Shown here: positions 24,509-33,121 of the stretch, piece by piece | How the letters are laid out: every line of letters begins with the position of its first letter | Numbering within the stretch: position 1 is the stretch's first letter | Translations under genes and position numbers: made by a program | Assembly: GCF_008124765.1 (NCBI RefSeq) | Contig: NZ_VNHS01000001.1 | Location: 1,178,001-1,242,000, forward strand | DNA: 64,000 nt | Direction of reading: 5' to 3' | Source of the DNA: Paenibacillus methanolicus | Lineage (GTDB): Bacteria > Bacillota > Bacilli > Paenibacillales > Paenibacillaceae | Notes under the pieces: generated by a model | Told to the model about the DNA's origin: nothing | Seen by the model: only the letters and a program-made list of their open reading frames with translations | The model's database searches: none

Positions 24509-26599
24509 TTACCAGCGTACGAGAATTTCGCGGTACAACGATTTGACGAACAGGAGCATCTGCTGAAGCAGACTGAAGCAGAGCAGGCCCAGGAAGACGA
24601 TGAACGCCATGACGAACGCGGTCAGCGCGAGCGTCAGCACCGTCTTGCCGATCGAATATTGATGGACGGTCATCGTGCCGACGAACAAGAGCCAGCCGAA
24701 CCACAAGTACGCGATCGTGTCCAACAGGTAATAGAACGGCGCCTCGCCCAGCGTGACGAGATTGCTGAGCAGCGTCTGAGGCAGGAAGATCAAGACGAGC
24801 GGAAGCATCGCGTAGCCGACGGCCGTCACGATATCCCGGAACTTGCCCTCGCCGTCCATGAGCGTCGTCAGGGACCAGTTGGAGACGCAGAAGAGGAGGA
24901 ACGGAAGGACGATGAATTTCAGTTCGTCTAGACTGTTCAACTCGTCCGGCTTGTTGAAATTGACGACGAAGCCGGCATACTGGCGCTTCACGATCATGGT
25001 TATGACGAGCAGGAGCAGGATTGCCAGCGCGATCCACGCCCGGCCCTTCTGCTCGTATTTCATTTCCCAGAATCCGCTGAACGGACGAACGATCGTGCGA
25101 AGCGGCGTCGTCCAGACGCCATTGTCGATATAATGGACCGCCGGCTTGCGTCTTCTCCAATAGACGCGGCCGCCGATGGTCGCGGCGAGCAATCCGATTG
25201 CCGACGACATGATAACGCCGAAATGATTCCACACATATTCGGAACGGTAGCGATCCAGCGATTCGGAATAATACTTGCGGTTGTTGCCGTTCTTGAAATA
25301 CGCCATCGCCGTCTTGTTCTCGCCCTTCTTCAAGAGCGCCTTGCCGATCCCGATGTACGCGATATCGAAATTGGCGTTCAGTTGGAGCACCTGCTCCCAC
25401 GTCCGCGCCGCCTCGTCGGACCGTCCGGCAAAATGCGCCTTGACGCCGGTCCGAATCAGCGCCCCGTAACGGGTCGAACTAAAGATGACAAGCCGGTTCA
25501 AGCCCGCATCGAGCACGATCATGCGGTCTCCCTGCGCGTCGATTGCCGTCGGGTTCACGAAAGCCTCGTCCGTCATGCCGAAGCCGCCGAATTGATAGAG
25601 TAGGCTGCCGTCGCGATTATAAGTGAAGATGCGTCCTCTCCTCGTATCGAGCCCGCTGTACATCCCGCTAACGTCGGCCGCGACATCGCCGAAGGTCGAA
25701 CTGCCCGCGTTCGCGACCGCCTCCTGCTGATCCCCGCTGACCCGAAGCGCAGCTACGTCTCCCACCGGGTCGAAATATCCTTCGCGCCGCAGCACGTCTT
25801 CCCCGCCGGGATTGAGCCGCTTGATCGGCGCCGCGGCGTTCGCCTCCGAGGAAACGACGTACATGAAGCCGCGATCGTCGAGATCGAGATTCGCGAACTC
25901 GACCGGCAGGAACAGCTGCATCCGACTGCTCTGCTCCTTGGTCGCCAGCCGCTTCCAGAATAGATCCGCCGGACTAAAACGTACTTTGTTCGTCCCGACG
26001 TAGCCGCGGAAGTCCCCCTGCCCGTCGAATTCCATCACCCCTTCGTAAGCGCCCTTGGCCACGACGTAGATGCGTCCCGTCCGGTCAACGGATACCTTAT
26101 TCGGGAAATATTGAAAGTCCCTCGGAATGACGCTCGATACGGGGGGGCCGTATATTTGAAGCAGCTTACCCGACTCGTTCAGCCGCACGACCCGGCCGTT
26201 CTGCGTATCGGCGACGTATACGTCCTTGTTCCGGTCGACGAATACGCCATGCGGCTTGTTGAACGCGTCCGCCTTGCCTTCGTTATCGAATCCGTCGAAG
26301 ACGCCTGCCAAGTCCCCCGTCTCATCTAAATGGACCACCCGGTTGTTGTCCGTATCCGCGATGAAGATATGTCCATCCGAGCTGACATAGACATCCTGCG
26401 GATTGAGGAACTCGCCGATCCCGAGATCGGAGCCGTTAATGGTGCGTTCGGCGGTATACGGCAGCGGTGCCGGCTCCGCCTCGCGCCAGTAAGAATAGTT
26501 GTACGTATGGTCCGGTTCCTCCGCTGCCGCCGGAGCCGCCAGGCATGCGGTCAGAAGCGCCGTCGCCAGCAGCAAGCCGGTTATCTTTCGCATTCTCAC
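24509..26599 (-). CDS. NHL-repeat, TPR-like and Yip1-like membrane fusion protein
   Basis: This 696-residue protein has, in order: a signal peptide (residues 1-26, ending AAPAAAEE); an NHL beta-propeller (about 60-370) with repeated blocks such as LNPQDVYVSSDGHIFIADTD, FNKPHGVFVDRNKDVYVADT and PNKVSVDRTGRIYVV; a TPR-like helical pair (about 385-450: WEQVLQLNANFDIAYIGIGK); a helix; and a Yip1-like module with five to six membrane helices (about 515-690). The probable start is GTG at 26599, eight bases after GGAGG; ATG at 26593 is an alternative. The cluster context suggests an extracellular sensor or scaffold coupled to the sugar transporter. The function is not known. Confidence 0.78.
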   Translation of the reverse strand: MRMRKITGLLLATALLTACLAAPAAAEEPDHTYNYSYWREAEPAPLPYTAERTINGSDLGIGEFLNPQDVYVSSDGHIFIADTDNNRVVHLDETGDLAGVFDGFDNEGKADAFNKPHGVFVDRNKDVYVADTQNGRVVRLNESGKLLQIYGPPVSSVIPRDFQYFPNKVSVDRTGRIYVVAKGAYEGVMEFDGQGDFRGYVGTNKVRFSPADLFWKRLATKEQSSRMQLFLPVEFANLDLDDRGFMYVVSSEANAAAPIKRLNPGGEDVLRREGYFDPVGDVAALRVSGDQQEAVANAGSSTFGDVAADVSGMYSGLDTRRGRIFTYNRDGSLLYQFGGFGMTDEAFVNPTAIDAQGDRMIVLDAGLNRLVIFSSTRYGALIRTGVKAHFAGRSDEAARTWEQVLQLNANFDIAYIGIGKALLKKGENKTAMAYFKNGNNRKYYSESLDRYRSEYVWNHFGVIMSSAIGLLAATIGGRVYWRRRKPAVHYIDNGVWTTPLRTIVRPFSGFWEMKYEQKGRAWIALAILLLLVITMIVKRQYAGFVVNFNKPDELNSLDELKFIVLPFLLFCVSNWSLTTLMDGEGKFRDIVTAVGYAMLPLVLIFLPQTLLSNLVTLGEAPFYYLLDTIAYLWFGWLLFVGTMTVHQYSIGKTVLTLALTAFVMAFIVFLGLLCFSLLQQMLLFVKSLYREILVRW

Positions 26600-26613
26600 A
26601 TGCGCTCCCTCCT

Positions 26614-27498
26614 CTAATCTTTCATGCCTGACGTGGACATGGTCTGAATGACGTTGCTCTGCGTGAAGACGAAGATGGCGATCGGCACGATCATCATAAT
26701 GAGCGTCGCGGCCGCCATCGGCCCGGAACGGGCGAAGCCGCCCGAGATGATCTGGCTGAACGCGTAGTCCATCGTCTTCAGCTGCTCGCTGTAGATATAC
26801 GAGGCGCCTTGGGAGCCGCCGCCGGTTCCCCACAGCCCCTTGAACGAGAAAATAATCAAGGTCAGCCAAGCCGGTCTGACGATCGGCATGACGATCTGCC
26901 AGAAGATCCGATATTCGCTCGCGCCGTCGATCTTCGCGGCCTCAAGCAGCGAATCCGGAATCTGTTCCATGAACTGCTTCATCAAGAACAAACCGAGCGA
27001 AGTCGCGAAAGCCGGCAGAATCAGCGACCCGTACGAATCCAGCAGCCCGATCCAGCTGACCGTCAAGTAGTTCGGAATCGCCGTCACCTGCGGCGCGAAC
27101 ATGAGCGAGAGGACGACGAGCGAGAACAGGAAGTTCCGGCCCGGTATCTTCAGCTTGGCCAGCGGATACGCCGCCATGGAGGCCAGAACGACATGGCCCG
27201 CCGTGCCCGCGAACGAGACGAACACCGTGTTGAACATATACCGCGTCAGCGGCACCCACGAGTTCGAGAAAATGAGAAACAAGTCGTAAAAATTATCGAA
27301 TGTCGGATTGCGGACGATGAACGTCGGCGGGAAAAGGAACAGCTCGTCGAGCGACTTGAGCGCCGTACTGATCATGAAGACGAACGGGACGGCCATGAAC
27401 GCGCCGACGGCGGCCAGTATGACGAAGAGCGCGAGATCGACCGGTAGCGACCGGTTGATTTTCTTCTCTCTCCCCAAACGAAGAACGGCTCTCATCAT
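26614..27498 (-). CDS. Carbohydrate ABC transporter permease (first pair, inner subunit)
   Basis: This 294-residue protein of the MalG/UgpE class has six helices and an EAA loop EAAKIDGASEYRIFWQIVMP at about 190-209. The first helix is LALFVILAAVGAFMAVPFVF. The start at 27498 is only 2 nt after the stop of the partner permease; a longer in-frame upstream stretch overlaps that gene and is rejected. It works with the permease encoded just upstream and the solute-binding proteins of the cluster. It is followed 14 nt later by the NHL/Yip1 gene. Confidence 0.92.
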   Translation of the reverse strand: MMRAVLRLGREKKINRSLPVDLALFVILAAVGAFMAVPFVFMISTALKSLDELFLFPPTFIVRNPTFDNFYDLFLIFSNSWVPLTRYMFNTVFVSFAGTAGHVVLASMAAYPLAKLKIPGRNFLFSLVVLSLMFAPQVTAIPNYLTVSWIGLLDSYGSLILPAFATSLGLFLMKQFMEQIPDSLLEAAKIDGASEYRIFWQIVMPIVRPAWLTLIIFSFKGLWGTGGGSQGASYIYSEQLKTMDYAFSQIISGGFARSGPMAAATLIMMIVPIAIFVFTQSNVIQTMSTSGMKD

Positions 27499-27500
27499 GG

Positions 27501-28472
27501 CTAATCCCCCACCTTCCGCAGCAACTTCTGCACGAGAATGTTCGTGCCGAGCATCATGATGAACAGCACCGTAGCGATGGCGCAGGCATAGCCCATCTCG
27601 AAGCGGATCGACCCGTAATCGTTCAAGTGCGTCACGATCGTATGCGCCGCGTACTGCGGACTCGGGAAACCGACCATGTTGGTCGCCACGTCTGCCACCG
27701 CGAACGAACTCGTGATCTGCATGACGGCGCCGAACATGAGCTGCGGACGCATCGTCGGCAGCGTAATGAACCACAATTCCTGCCACCGATTCTGGACGCC
27801 GTCGATCGCGCCGGCTTCGACCAGCGTCTGATCCATGCTCTGCAGGCCGGCGATGAAGGCGAGGAACGCGGTGCCCAGACTGAGCCACAGCTGCACGACC
27901 ATGACGATCGCGAGCATGTATTTGGGGTCCTGAAGCCATTGAATCGGCTCCAGGATGAATCCCCACTTGATCAAGAACGCATTGACGTATCCGAACGAAT
28001 CGCCCGAGAAGCCGACCTGCCAGATGAGATAGACGTTGCCCGAGATCGACGGCGCGTAGAAGAGCAGCGTCACGACGGCGCGAATCTTCGGCGACAGCTC
28101 GTTGATCAGCCAGGCCAGCAGGAAGCAGGCGATATAGCTGAGCGGACCCGTGACGAGGGCGAATAAGAGCGTATTCTTAAGCGCGATAAGGAACACATCA
28201 TCCTTGATGAACAGCGTCGCGTAGTTGTCCCAGCCTACCCACTTCGGCGTCTCCAGCACGTTGTAATAAGTAAAGCTGAGCGCGAAGGCCATAAGTACGG
28301 GAAATGCGGTGAAGATGAAGAACAATAAGAAGAACGGGGCCATAAGCGCGTATCCTTGTCTCATCATCTTCATCTCGCGCGCGATTTCCTTGAGCCTGCC
28401 GGATCGTAGCCCGCGCGCGGGCGGCGGGAGCAGCCGGCTCGGCTTGGCATTGACTTGGACCGGTTCCGAAAT
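27501..28472 (-). CDS. Sugar ABC transporter permease (first pair, outer subunit), probable ATT start
   Basis: This MalF/UgpA-class permease of 323 residues (if started at ATT) has six helices, beginning with YALMAPFFLLFFIFTAFPVL. The EAA loop is EAGAIDGVQNRWQELWFITL. The first ATG (28373) would leave a 119-nt gap after the upstream gene and has no good ribosome site. An in-frame stretch of 33 codons runs back to ATT at 28472-28470, preceded six bases earlier by AAGGGGGAG, itself directly after the upstream stop. ATC at 28475 is the alternative. The added N terminus (SEPVQVNAKPSRLLPPPARG) is basic and proline-rich, normal for this class. Confidence 0.88.
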   Translation of the reverse strand: MSEPVQVNAKPSRLLPPPARGLRSGRLKEIAREMKMMRQGYALMAPFFLLFFIFTAFPVLMAFALSFTYYNVLETPKWVGWDNYATLFIKDDVFLIALKNTLLFALVTGPLSYIACFLLAWLINELSPKIRAVVTLLFYAPSISGNVYLIWQVGFSGDSFGYVNAFLIKWGFILEPIQWLQDPKYMLAIVMVVQLWLSLGTAFLAFIAGLQSMDQTLVEAGAIDGVQNRWQELWFITLPTMRPQLMFGAVMQITSSFAVADVATNMVGFPSPQYAAHTIVTHLNDYGSIRFEMGYACAIATVLFIMMLGTNILVQKLLRKVGD

Positions 28473-28492
28473 GATCCTCTCCCCCTTGTCGG

Positions 28493-31420
28493 CTATTCGG
28501 CGGGATATCCGAATTCTTCCCGCTTCTTCTTGATTTCGTCATTGATATAAATCGTGTATTTCTCGATGGCTTCGCGCGGGTCCTCGTTCGAGATGACCAC
28601 GCTGCGGAACGCGTTGTCCAGATGGCGTCCGGTGAAATAGCCGCCGGGCACCTGCGGGATGCCTTTGGCCCACTCCCATTGCGCCATGATCGTCTTGTAG
28701 TCCTTCGCCTGCCAGGCCAGCAGGTCGGCCGCCTCGCGGTTCGCCGTGGCGACGCGTCCGGCCGGCCCGAAGAGCGCTTCGTTCTCCCAGCCGTATCTAG
28801 CCTGCGTCTTCGCCTCCGCCCACCAGCGCATGAACGTCCAAGCCGCGTCCTTATGCGCGCTGCTCTTCAGCATGACCGCGCCGCTGCCGGATGCCGGCAC
28901 CTCGCGCCGGATCGTGCCGTCTGGCTTCCGCGTGCCCGGCACGAGCGTGAAATCCCAAATCCCGTTCAACTCCGGGGCCACGACGCTCACGACGTTCGCC
29001 CTGTTATAATCGTAGATGCCGATCGGCATCTCGCCGCTGCGGAACCGGTTCACGAAGTCCGTCGTCAGCGGCAGCTTATAGGTCGTGTACAGCTCCGACC
29101 ATTGCATGAACGCCTGCACCGATTTCTCGGTATCGAGCGCGCTTTTCTTGTTGCCGTTCTGATACAGCTCGCCGTCTTCCTGGAACAGCATCGTCCCGTA
29201 GGTCTGGTTAATCGGGAGACTGGCGTTCTCCTGGACGTTGGAGCCGGTCTTCACGAGCACCTGAATCGGGAAACCGAACAATAAATTGTGCTTTTGGAGC
29301 TCCGGAATCATCGCATAGACGTCGTCCCACGTTTGAGGCACGGTCAAGCCCAGCTCCTCGAGAATGTCCTTGCGGTAATAGAGGACGGGAAAATACTGCT
29401 CCACGGGCAACGCGTACGTGGCGCCGTCGAATTCGTAAGGCACGAACGCGCTCTCGTGATACTCGCTCTTCAGCTCCGCGAATCCCGGATAACCGGATAA
29501 ATCCTCGACGCCGCCCCGAAGCGCGTAATTGAGCGGCTTGTCGTCCGGCACCGCGAACGCGACGTCCGGCCCACGGCCCGCGAGCATCGCTTGCAGCAGC
29601 ACCGGCTCGGTTACGACTTGCAGTTCGACCGAGATGCCGGTGGCAGGCGCGAACGTCTCCTCGATCATCCGTTTCATGATCTTGGCTTGGTCCAGGCCCA
29701 TCGTGATCCATACTTTGATCGTCTCGGCGCCTTCCTTGCCGGAGCCGAACGCATTGTAATCGTTGAAGAACGAAGCGAAGAACGTGCCGGCCTGGTGCTT
29801 GGCATTGGCCAGGAAGGAAGCCGATGCGCGCGGCATCTTCCGCTCCGGCGAAGCCACGACAATATAATCGATCGCAAGCGGCATTTCTTTCATGGTGAAC
29901 ACCCAGGTGCCGAGCGAGCCGGTGTTGGATTTGAACGTCTCCAGCCGTCTTGCGATCGTGCCGGGATGATCGGCCATGTCCCGCAGCTGATAGACGAGCC
30001 GGCCCAGCGTCCCGGTATTCTCGCCGCCTCCGCTCGTCCGCTCGAGCCGCTCGGAGATGGCGGCAATTATATCCGCTTGTTCTCTGAATTTTCCGATTAT
30101 TTCCGGCAGCTTCACGTCCAGCTGATAGTCCCGGTATTCGTCTGGCACGGTCCCGGTAATCATGACGATCTTCCGGTAGATCGTGTTCAGTTCCAGCACG
30201 CTCGACTCGATCGTCCGCAAGAACGCCGCCATGTCGCCGAGCGTGACGTCCATGCGCAGCCGGTGCTTGCCCTCGGTCAAGTAGAAGAGATAAGGCTCGC
30301 CTCCGTCGCCCGGGCCCAACTCCCCTAATTGCCAGCCCGTCGCGAATTCGAACGGGACCGCTTCCAATTCGGCGAACGGCACTTCGCCGTCGATCATGAC
30401 TTTCCGATAGGACGTCACGCCGCGCGAGATGTTCTGCTCATATTTCACGCCGATCTTGTACAATCCGTTCTGCGGCACGTCGAACTCCCATTCGATCCAC
30501 TGGCCGGCTTCATAGGAGCCGATCGTGTTCAGCCGGACCTTCGAGACGTGATAAGGCTCGGTTGCCGGACTTCTGCGGTCCATCATCGGCACGAGCGAGG
30601 AGCTCGATTTCATGCCGGCCGCTTCGCCCTGCACTTTGACGAACGCGTCCCGCGCGGCCTTGCGCCCGTCTCGTTCGTAACCCGCTTTGATTTCTTCGTA
30701 GGCCGGCACCGCCTTGGCCCGATCCAGCTTTATGTAATCGATCATCATCGGCTCCTTCACGGAGACGAGCGACAGCTTGTGTTTGCCTTTGGACAAATAA
30801 AACCGGAACGGCTCGCTGTAGCGTCCATCCGAGCTCTGCGCCGCCGACACCTGCCATTGGAGCGCCTCGGACTGAGGCGTATACATGTCGTTGCCTTTCT
30901 CGTCGCGGACGGTCTCGCCGTCGTTCTTCCATACCCGCGAGAACACGATGTTCTTCGCCTCTGCGAACGGCAGCTTGCCGTCGATCCAAATCTCGCGCGC
31001 CATATTTGATCCTTTGCCAGCCATGGCGCGATAACGCACCGCCATTTCGTACAAGCCGTCCTCCGGCACATCGATCGACCAGGACACCGTGCCGGCGTCG
31101 CTCGTCTCCAGCACCTCGCCATCCGCGCCTTCCACGCCGCCAACCAGCCTCGGAGCCATCCCTTCCGCCGCGGAGAACGCGCTCGCCTTCACGATAAGCG
31201 CCTGCTTCGGCGCAGGGGTCCCTTCGTAACGGGCGATGTAGCGGTCGTAGCCGTCCTTCGCCGATGAGCCCAGTTTCAGGTTGGTTTGGCTCGCCGTAAC
31301 TTCGCCGGCCGTTCGCCCGCTTGCGTAACTTGCGGGCGTGAACGGGGCTGACTGCGGGAGCGCGACGCACGCCGCCAGCAGCGCGGCGAGCAGGCCCTTG
31401 CGGAACATTACCTTCTTCAT
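28493..31420 (-). CDS. Extracellular solute-binding protein fused to carbohydrate-binding-like modules
   Basis: This 975-residue exported protein has a signal peptide (1-38, LLAALLAACVALPQSA). Two beta-sandwich modules like CBM6/35 follow (about 70-235 and 270-400), each with a W-S-I-D-V-P or WEWEFDVPQNGLYKIGVKY strand and a late GKHKLSLVSVKEP or GKHRLRMDV strand. A helical spacer of about 150 residues (LERTSGGGENTGTLGRLVYQ) comes next, then a sugar-binding domain (about 555-975: IKVWITMGLDQAKIMKRMIE, RGPDVAFAVP, FPVLYYRKDILEELGLTVPQ). The lipobox is not obvious, so attachment is unclear. GGAGGGGG precedes the ATG. The layout is unusual and suggests capture of a polymer before import. Confidence 0.87.
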   Translation of the reverse strand: MKKVMFRKGLLAALLAACVALPQSAPFTPASYASGRTAGEVTASQTNLKLGSSAKDGYDRYIARYEGTPAPKQALIVKASAFSAAEGMAPRLVGGVEGADGEVLETSDAGTVSWSIDVPEDGLYEMAVRYRAMAGKGSNMAREIWIDGKLPFAEAKNIVFSRVWKNDGETVRDEKGNDMYTPQSEALQWQVSAAQSSDGRYSEPFRFYLSKGKHKLSLVSVKEPMMIDYIKLDRAKAVPAYEEIKAGYERDGRKAARDAFVKVQGEAAGMKSSSSLVPMMDRRSPATEPYHVSKVRLNTIGSYEAGQWIEWEFDVPQNGLYKIGVKYEQNISRGVTSYRKVMIDGEVPFAELEAVPFEFATGWQLGELGPGDGGEPYLFYLTEGKHRLRMDVTLGDMAAFLRTIESSVLELNTIYRKIVMITGTVPDEYRDYQLDVKLPEIIGKFREQADIIAAISERLERTSGGGENTGTLGRLVYQLRDMADHPGTIARRLETFKSNTGSLGTWVFTMKEMPLAIDYIVVASPERKMPRASASFLANAKHQAGTFFASFFNDYNAFGSGKEGAETIKVWITMGLDQAKIMKRMIEETFAPATGISVELQVVTEPVLLQAMLAGRGPDVAFAVPDDKPLNYALRGGVEDLSGYPGFAELKSEYHESAFVPYEFDGATYALPVEQYFPVLYYRKDILEELGLTVPQTWDDVYAMIPELQKHNLLFGFPIQVLVKTGSNVQENASLPINQTYGTMLFQEDGELYQNGNKKSALDTEKSVQAFMQWSELYTTYKLPLTTDFVNRFRSGEMPIGIYDYNRANVVSVVAPELNGIWDFTLVPGTRKPDGTIRREVPASGSGAVMLKSSAHKDAAWTFMRWWAEAKTQARYGWENEALFGPAGRVATANREAADLLAWQAKDYKTIMAQWEWAKGIPQVPGGYFTGRHLDNAFRSVVISNEDPREAIEKYTIYINDEIKKKREEFGYPAE

Positions 31421-31505
31421 CCTGCGTCCCCCTCCAGAAGGAACGGCGGTACCCAAGCCTCGCATCCGCCCCGGGTACCGCCGCTTCCGTCCTCTTCAGC
31501 GGTTA

Positions 31506-32879
31506 TTATTTTTTGGTCGTAACGTCGATCGCCGCCTGCGCCATCGGCTTCACTCTTGCGATCGCCGTAGACGGCGACTCGCTGCCGGAGGCGATGGTCT
31601 TGAACGCATCCTCGATGACGTCCGCGAGTCCGACGTACGCCTTGTAGTTGATGATTTTGAATTCGCTGTCCATCATCTTGCGCATCGTGTCCAGCGATTC
31701 CTTGTTCTTCATGTTCGGCTCTTCCTTCTGGAGCTTGATGTCCTTGCCTTTGACAACGTCGAACTCGAACAGCTCCGAGAACGCGGCGAGGACGGCTTTC
31801 GGGTTTTTGACGCCCTTCGGCACGAACCACAGGTTCATTTTGTCATACGGAACGACGTACTTCGACGCCTTCGGACCTTTCGGGAAGAACACGTATCCCA
31901 GATCGTTCGGCTTGTCTTTCACGTAGCCCAGGTTATCCCAACGGTAGCCATTGACGAAGGCCGTATCGCCATTGCCGAACGAGGCACCGTCCGCCACTTT
32001 CATCACTTTGTGCACGTTGAACAAGTCGCTGTAGAATTGAAGCGCTTCCATGGCATTCGCTTCGTCGATCGCGATTTTGCCCGTCGCCTCGTCTTCGATC
32101 TTGCCTTCGTTCGAGTAGATGAGCACGGAGGCGAGCAGCGATTCGCTGTCGAAGTAGAGCGGCACTTTGCCGGCGGCCTTCACCTTGTTCAGGATGTCCA
32201 GCATGTTCGCCCAGGTCCATTCGCCCTTCTCCTGCAGCTCATACGGATCCGGCAGGCCCAGCTGCTGCAGCAGTGTCTTGTCGTAATACAGACCGTGCGT
32301 CTCGGCGTAAGGCTCCGAGATGCCGTACTGCTTGCCCTGGAATTTGCCGTTCGTCATCGTGACGCTGTTCGTCGCGAATGCCGGCAACGTCAGGTCCGCA
32401 TCGTCGTCGATCGGGTCGAGATACCCGCTGATGACCATCTTCGGGAAGGCGTCCCGAATCGGCAGCATGACGATATCCGCGAACGGCTCGCCCGCGACCG
32501 AGGAGGTGATCAGACGCGACGACGTATCGGGCACGGTGACGTATTCGATCTTCGTGTTGTATTTCTCCTCGACCTTCTTCTGCTTCGCCTTCTCCTCGTC
32601 GTTCAAGTACGCGTCCATGCCCCACCATTGCCCGATCCGAAGCGGCTGCCCGCCGAAATCGAGGCTTTCTTCCTTGGGCGGTTCCTCTTCCTTCACGACG
32701 GTCGTCTGGTTGCCGGTCGCCGCGCCGTCGTTCTGAACCGCGTTGGAGGGCTTCGCGGCATTGCCCCCGGAATTGCCGCCCGCGTTGCCTCCCGAATTAC
32801 CCGAGGAACAGGCGGATAGCCCGGCCGTCGTAAGCATCACGAGCGCGAGCATTACCGTAAGACGTTTCGTAGTCTTCAT
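31506..32879 (-). CDS. Extracellular solute-binding lipoprotein of a sugar ABC transporter
   Basis: This 457-residue protein has a lipoprotein signal peptide ending in TTAGLSACSSG, so the cysteine near residue 23 is the lipid-attachment site. A Gly/Asn-rich linker follows (GNSGGNAGGNSGGNA). The ligand-binding part is typical of family 1 sugar-binding proteins: PFADIVMLPIRDAFPKM, ISEPYAETHGLYYDKTLLQQ and GDTAFVNGYRWDN. The start at 32879 is chosen because GGGGAGG lies 6 nt upstream; two ATGs further up are too close to that site. It follows the YesN gene by 242 nt, which likely contains its own promoter, and precedes the large fused binding protein. Confidence 0.92.
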   Translation of the reverse strand: MKTTKRLTVMLALVMLTTAGLSACSSGNSGGNAGGNSGGNAAKPSNAVQNDGAATGNQTTVVKEEEPPKEESLDFGGQPLRIGQWWGMDAYLNDEEKAKQKKVEEKYNTKIEYVTVPDTSSRLITSSVAGEPFADIVMLPIRDAFPKMVISGYLDPIDDDADLTLPAFATNSVTMTNGKFQGKQYGISEPYAETHGLYYDKTLLQQLGLPDPYELQEKGEWTWANMLDILNKVKAAGKVPLYFDSESLLASVLIYSNEGKIEDEATGKIAIDEANAMEALQFYSDLFNVHKVMKVADGASFGNGDTAFVNGYRWDNLGYVKDKPNDLGYVFFPKGPKASKYVVPYDKMNLWFVPKGVKNPKAVLAAFSELFEFDVVKGKDIKLQKEEPNMKNKESLDTMRKMMDSEFKIINYKAYVGLADVIEDAFKTIASGSESPSTAIARVKPMAQAAIDVTTKK

Positions 32880-33121
32880 CTTCATCCTCCCCATTGACGA
32901 GCTGCCTTGTGATCCATCGGCCGCCTTGACGCTTCCGATAGGCTCTATGCGGCTTGTATCTTCATTGTAGAGACTGCTCGGCTTCCTTTGTATTCATTGG
33001 GCGTATAGATTTATGTACATAGCGAATGCAACCAAAGGCAACGCATAACAGAAAATGCTAACATTCGGACATACGAATGCTTAAAATCGTCGATAGGATT
33101 CGCGAGATCCACATGCATACT

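Noticed and set aside
27499..27966. 156-codon N-terminal extension of the permease at 26614
   Set aside because: It would lie wholly inside the partner permease gene in another frame and is Arg-rich; the ATG at 27498 with a G-rich ribosome site is preferred.
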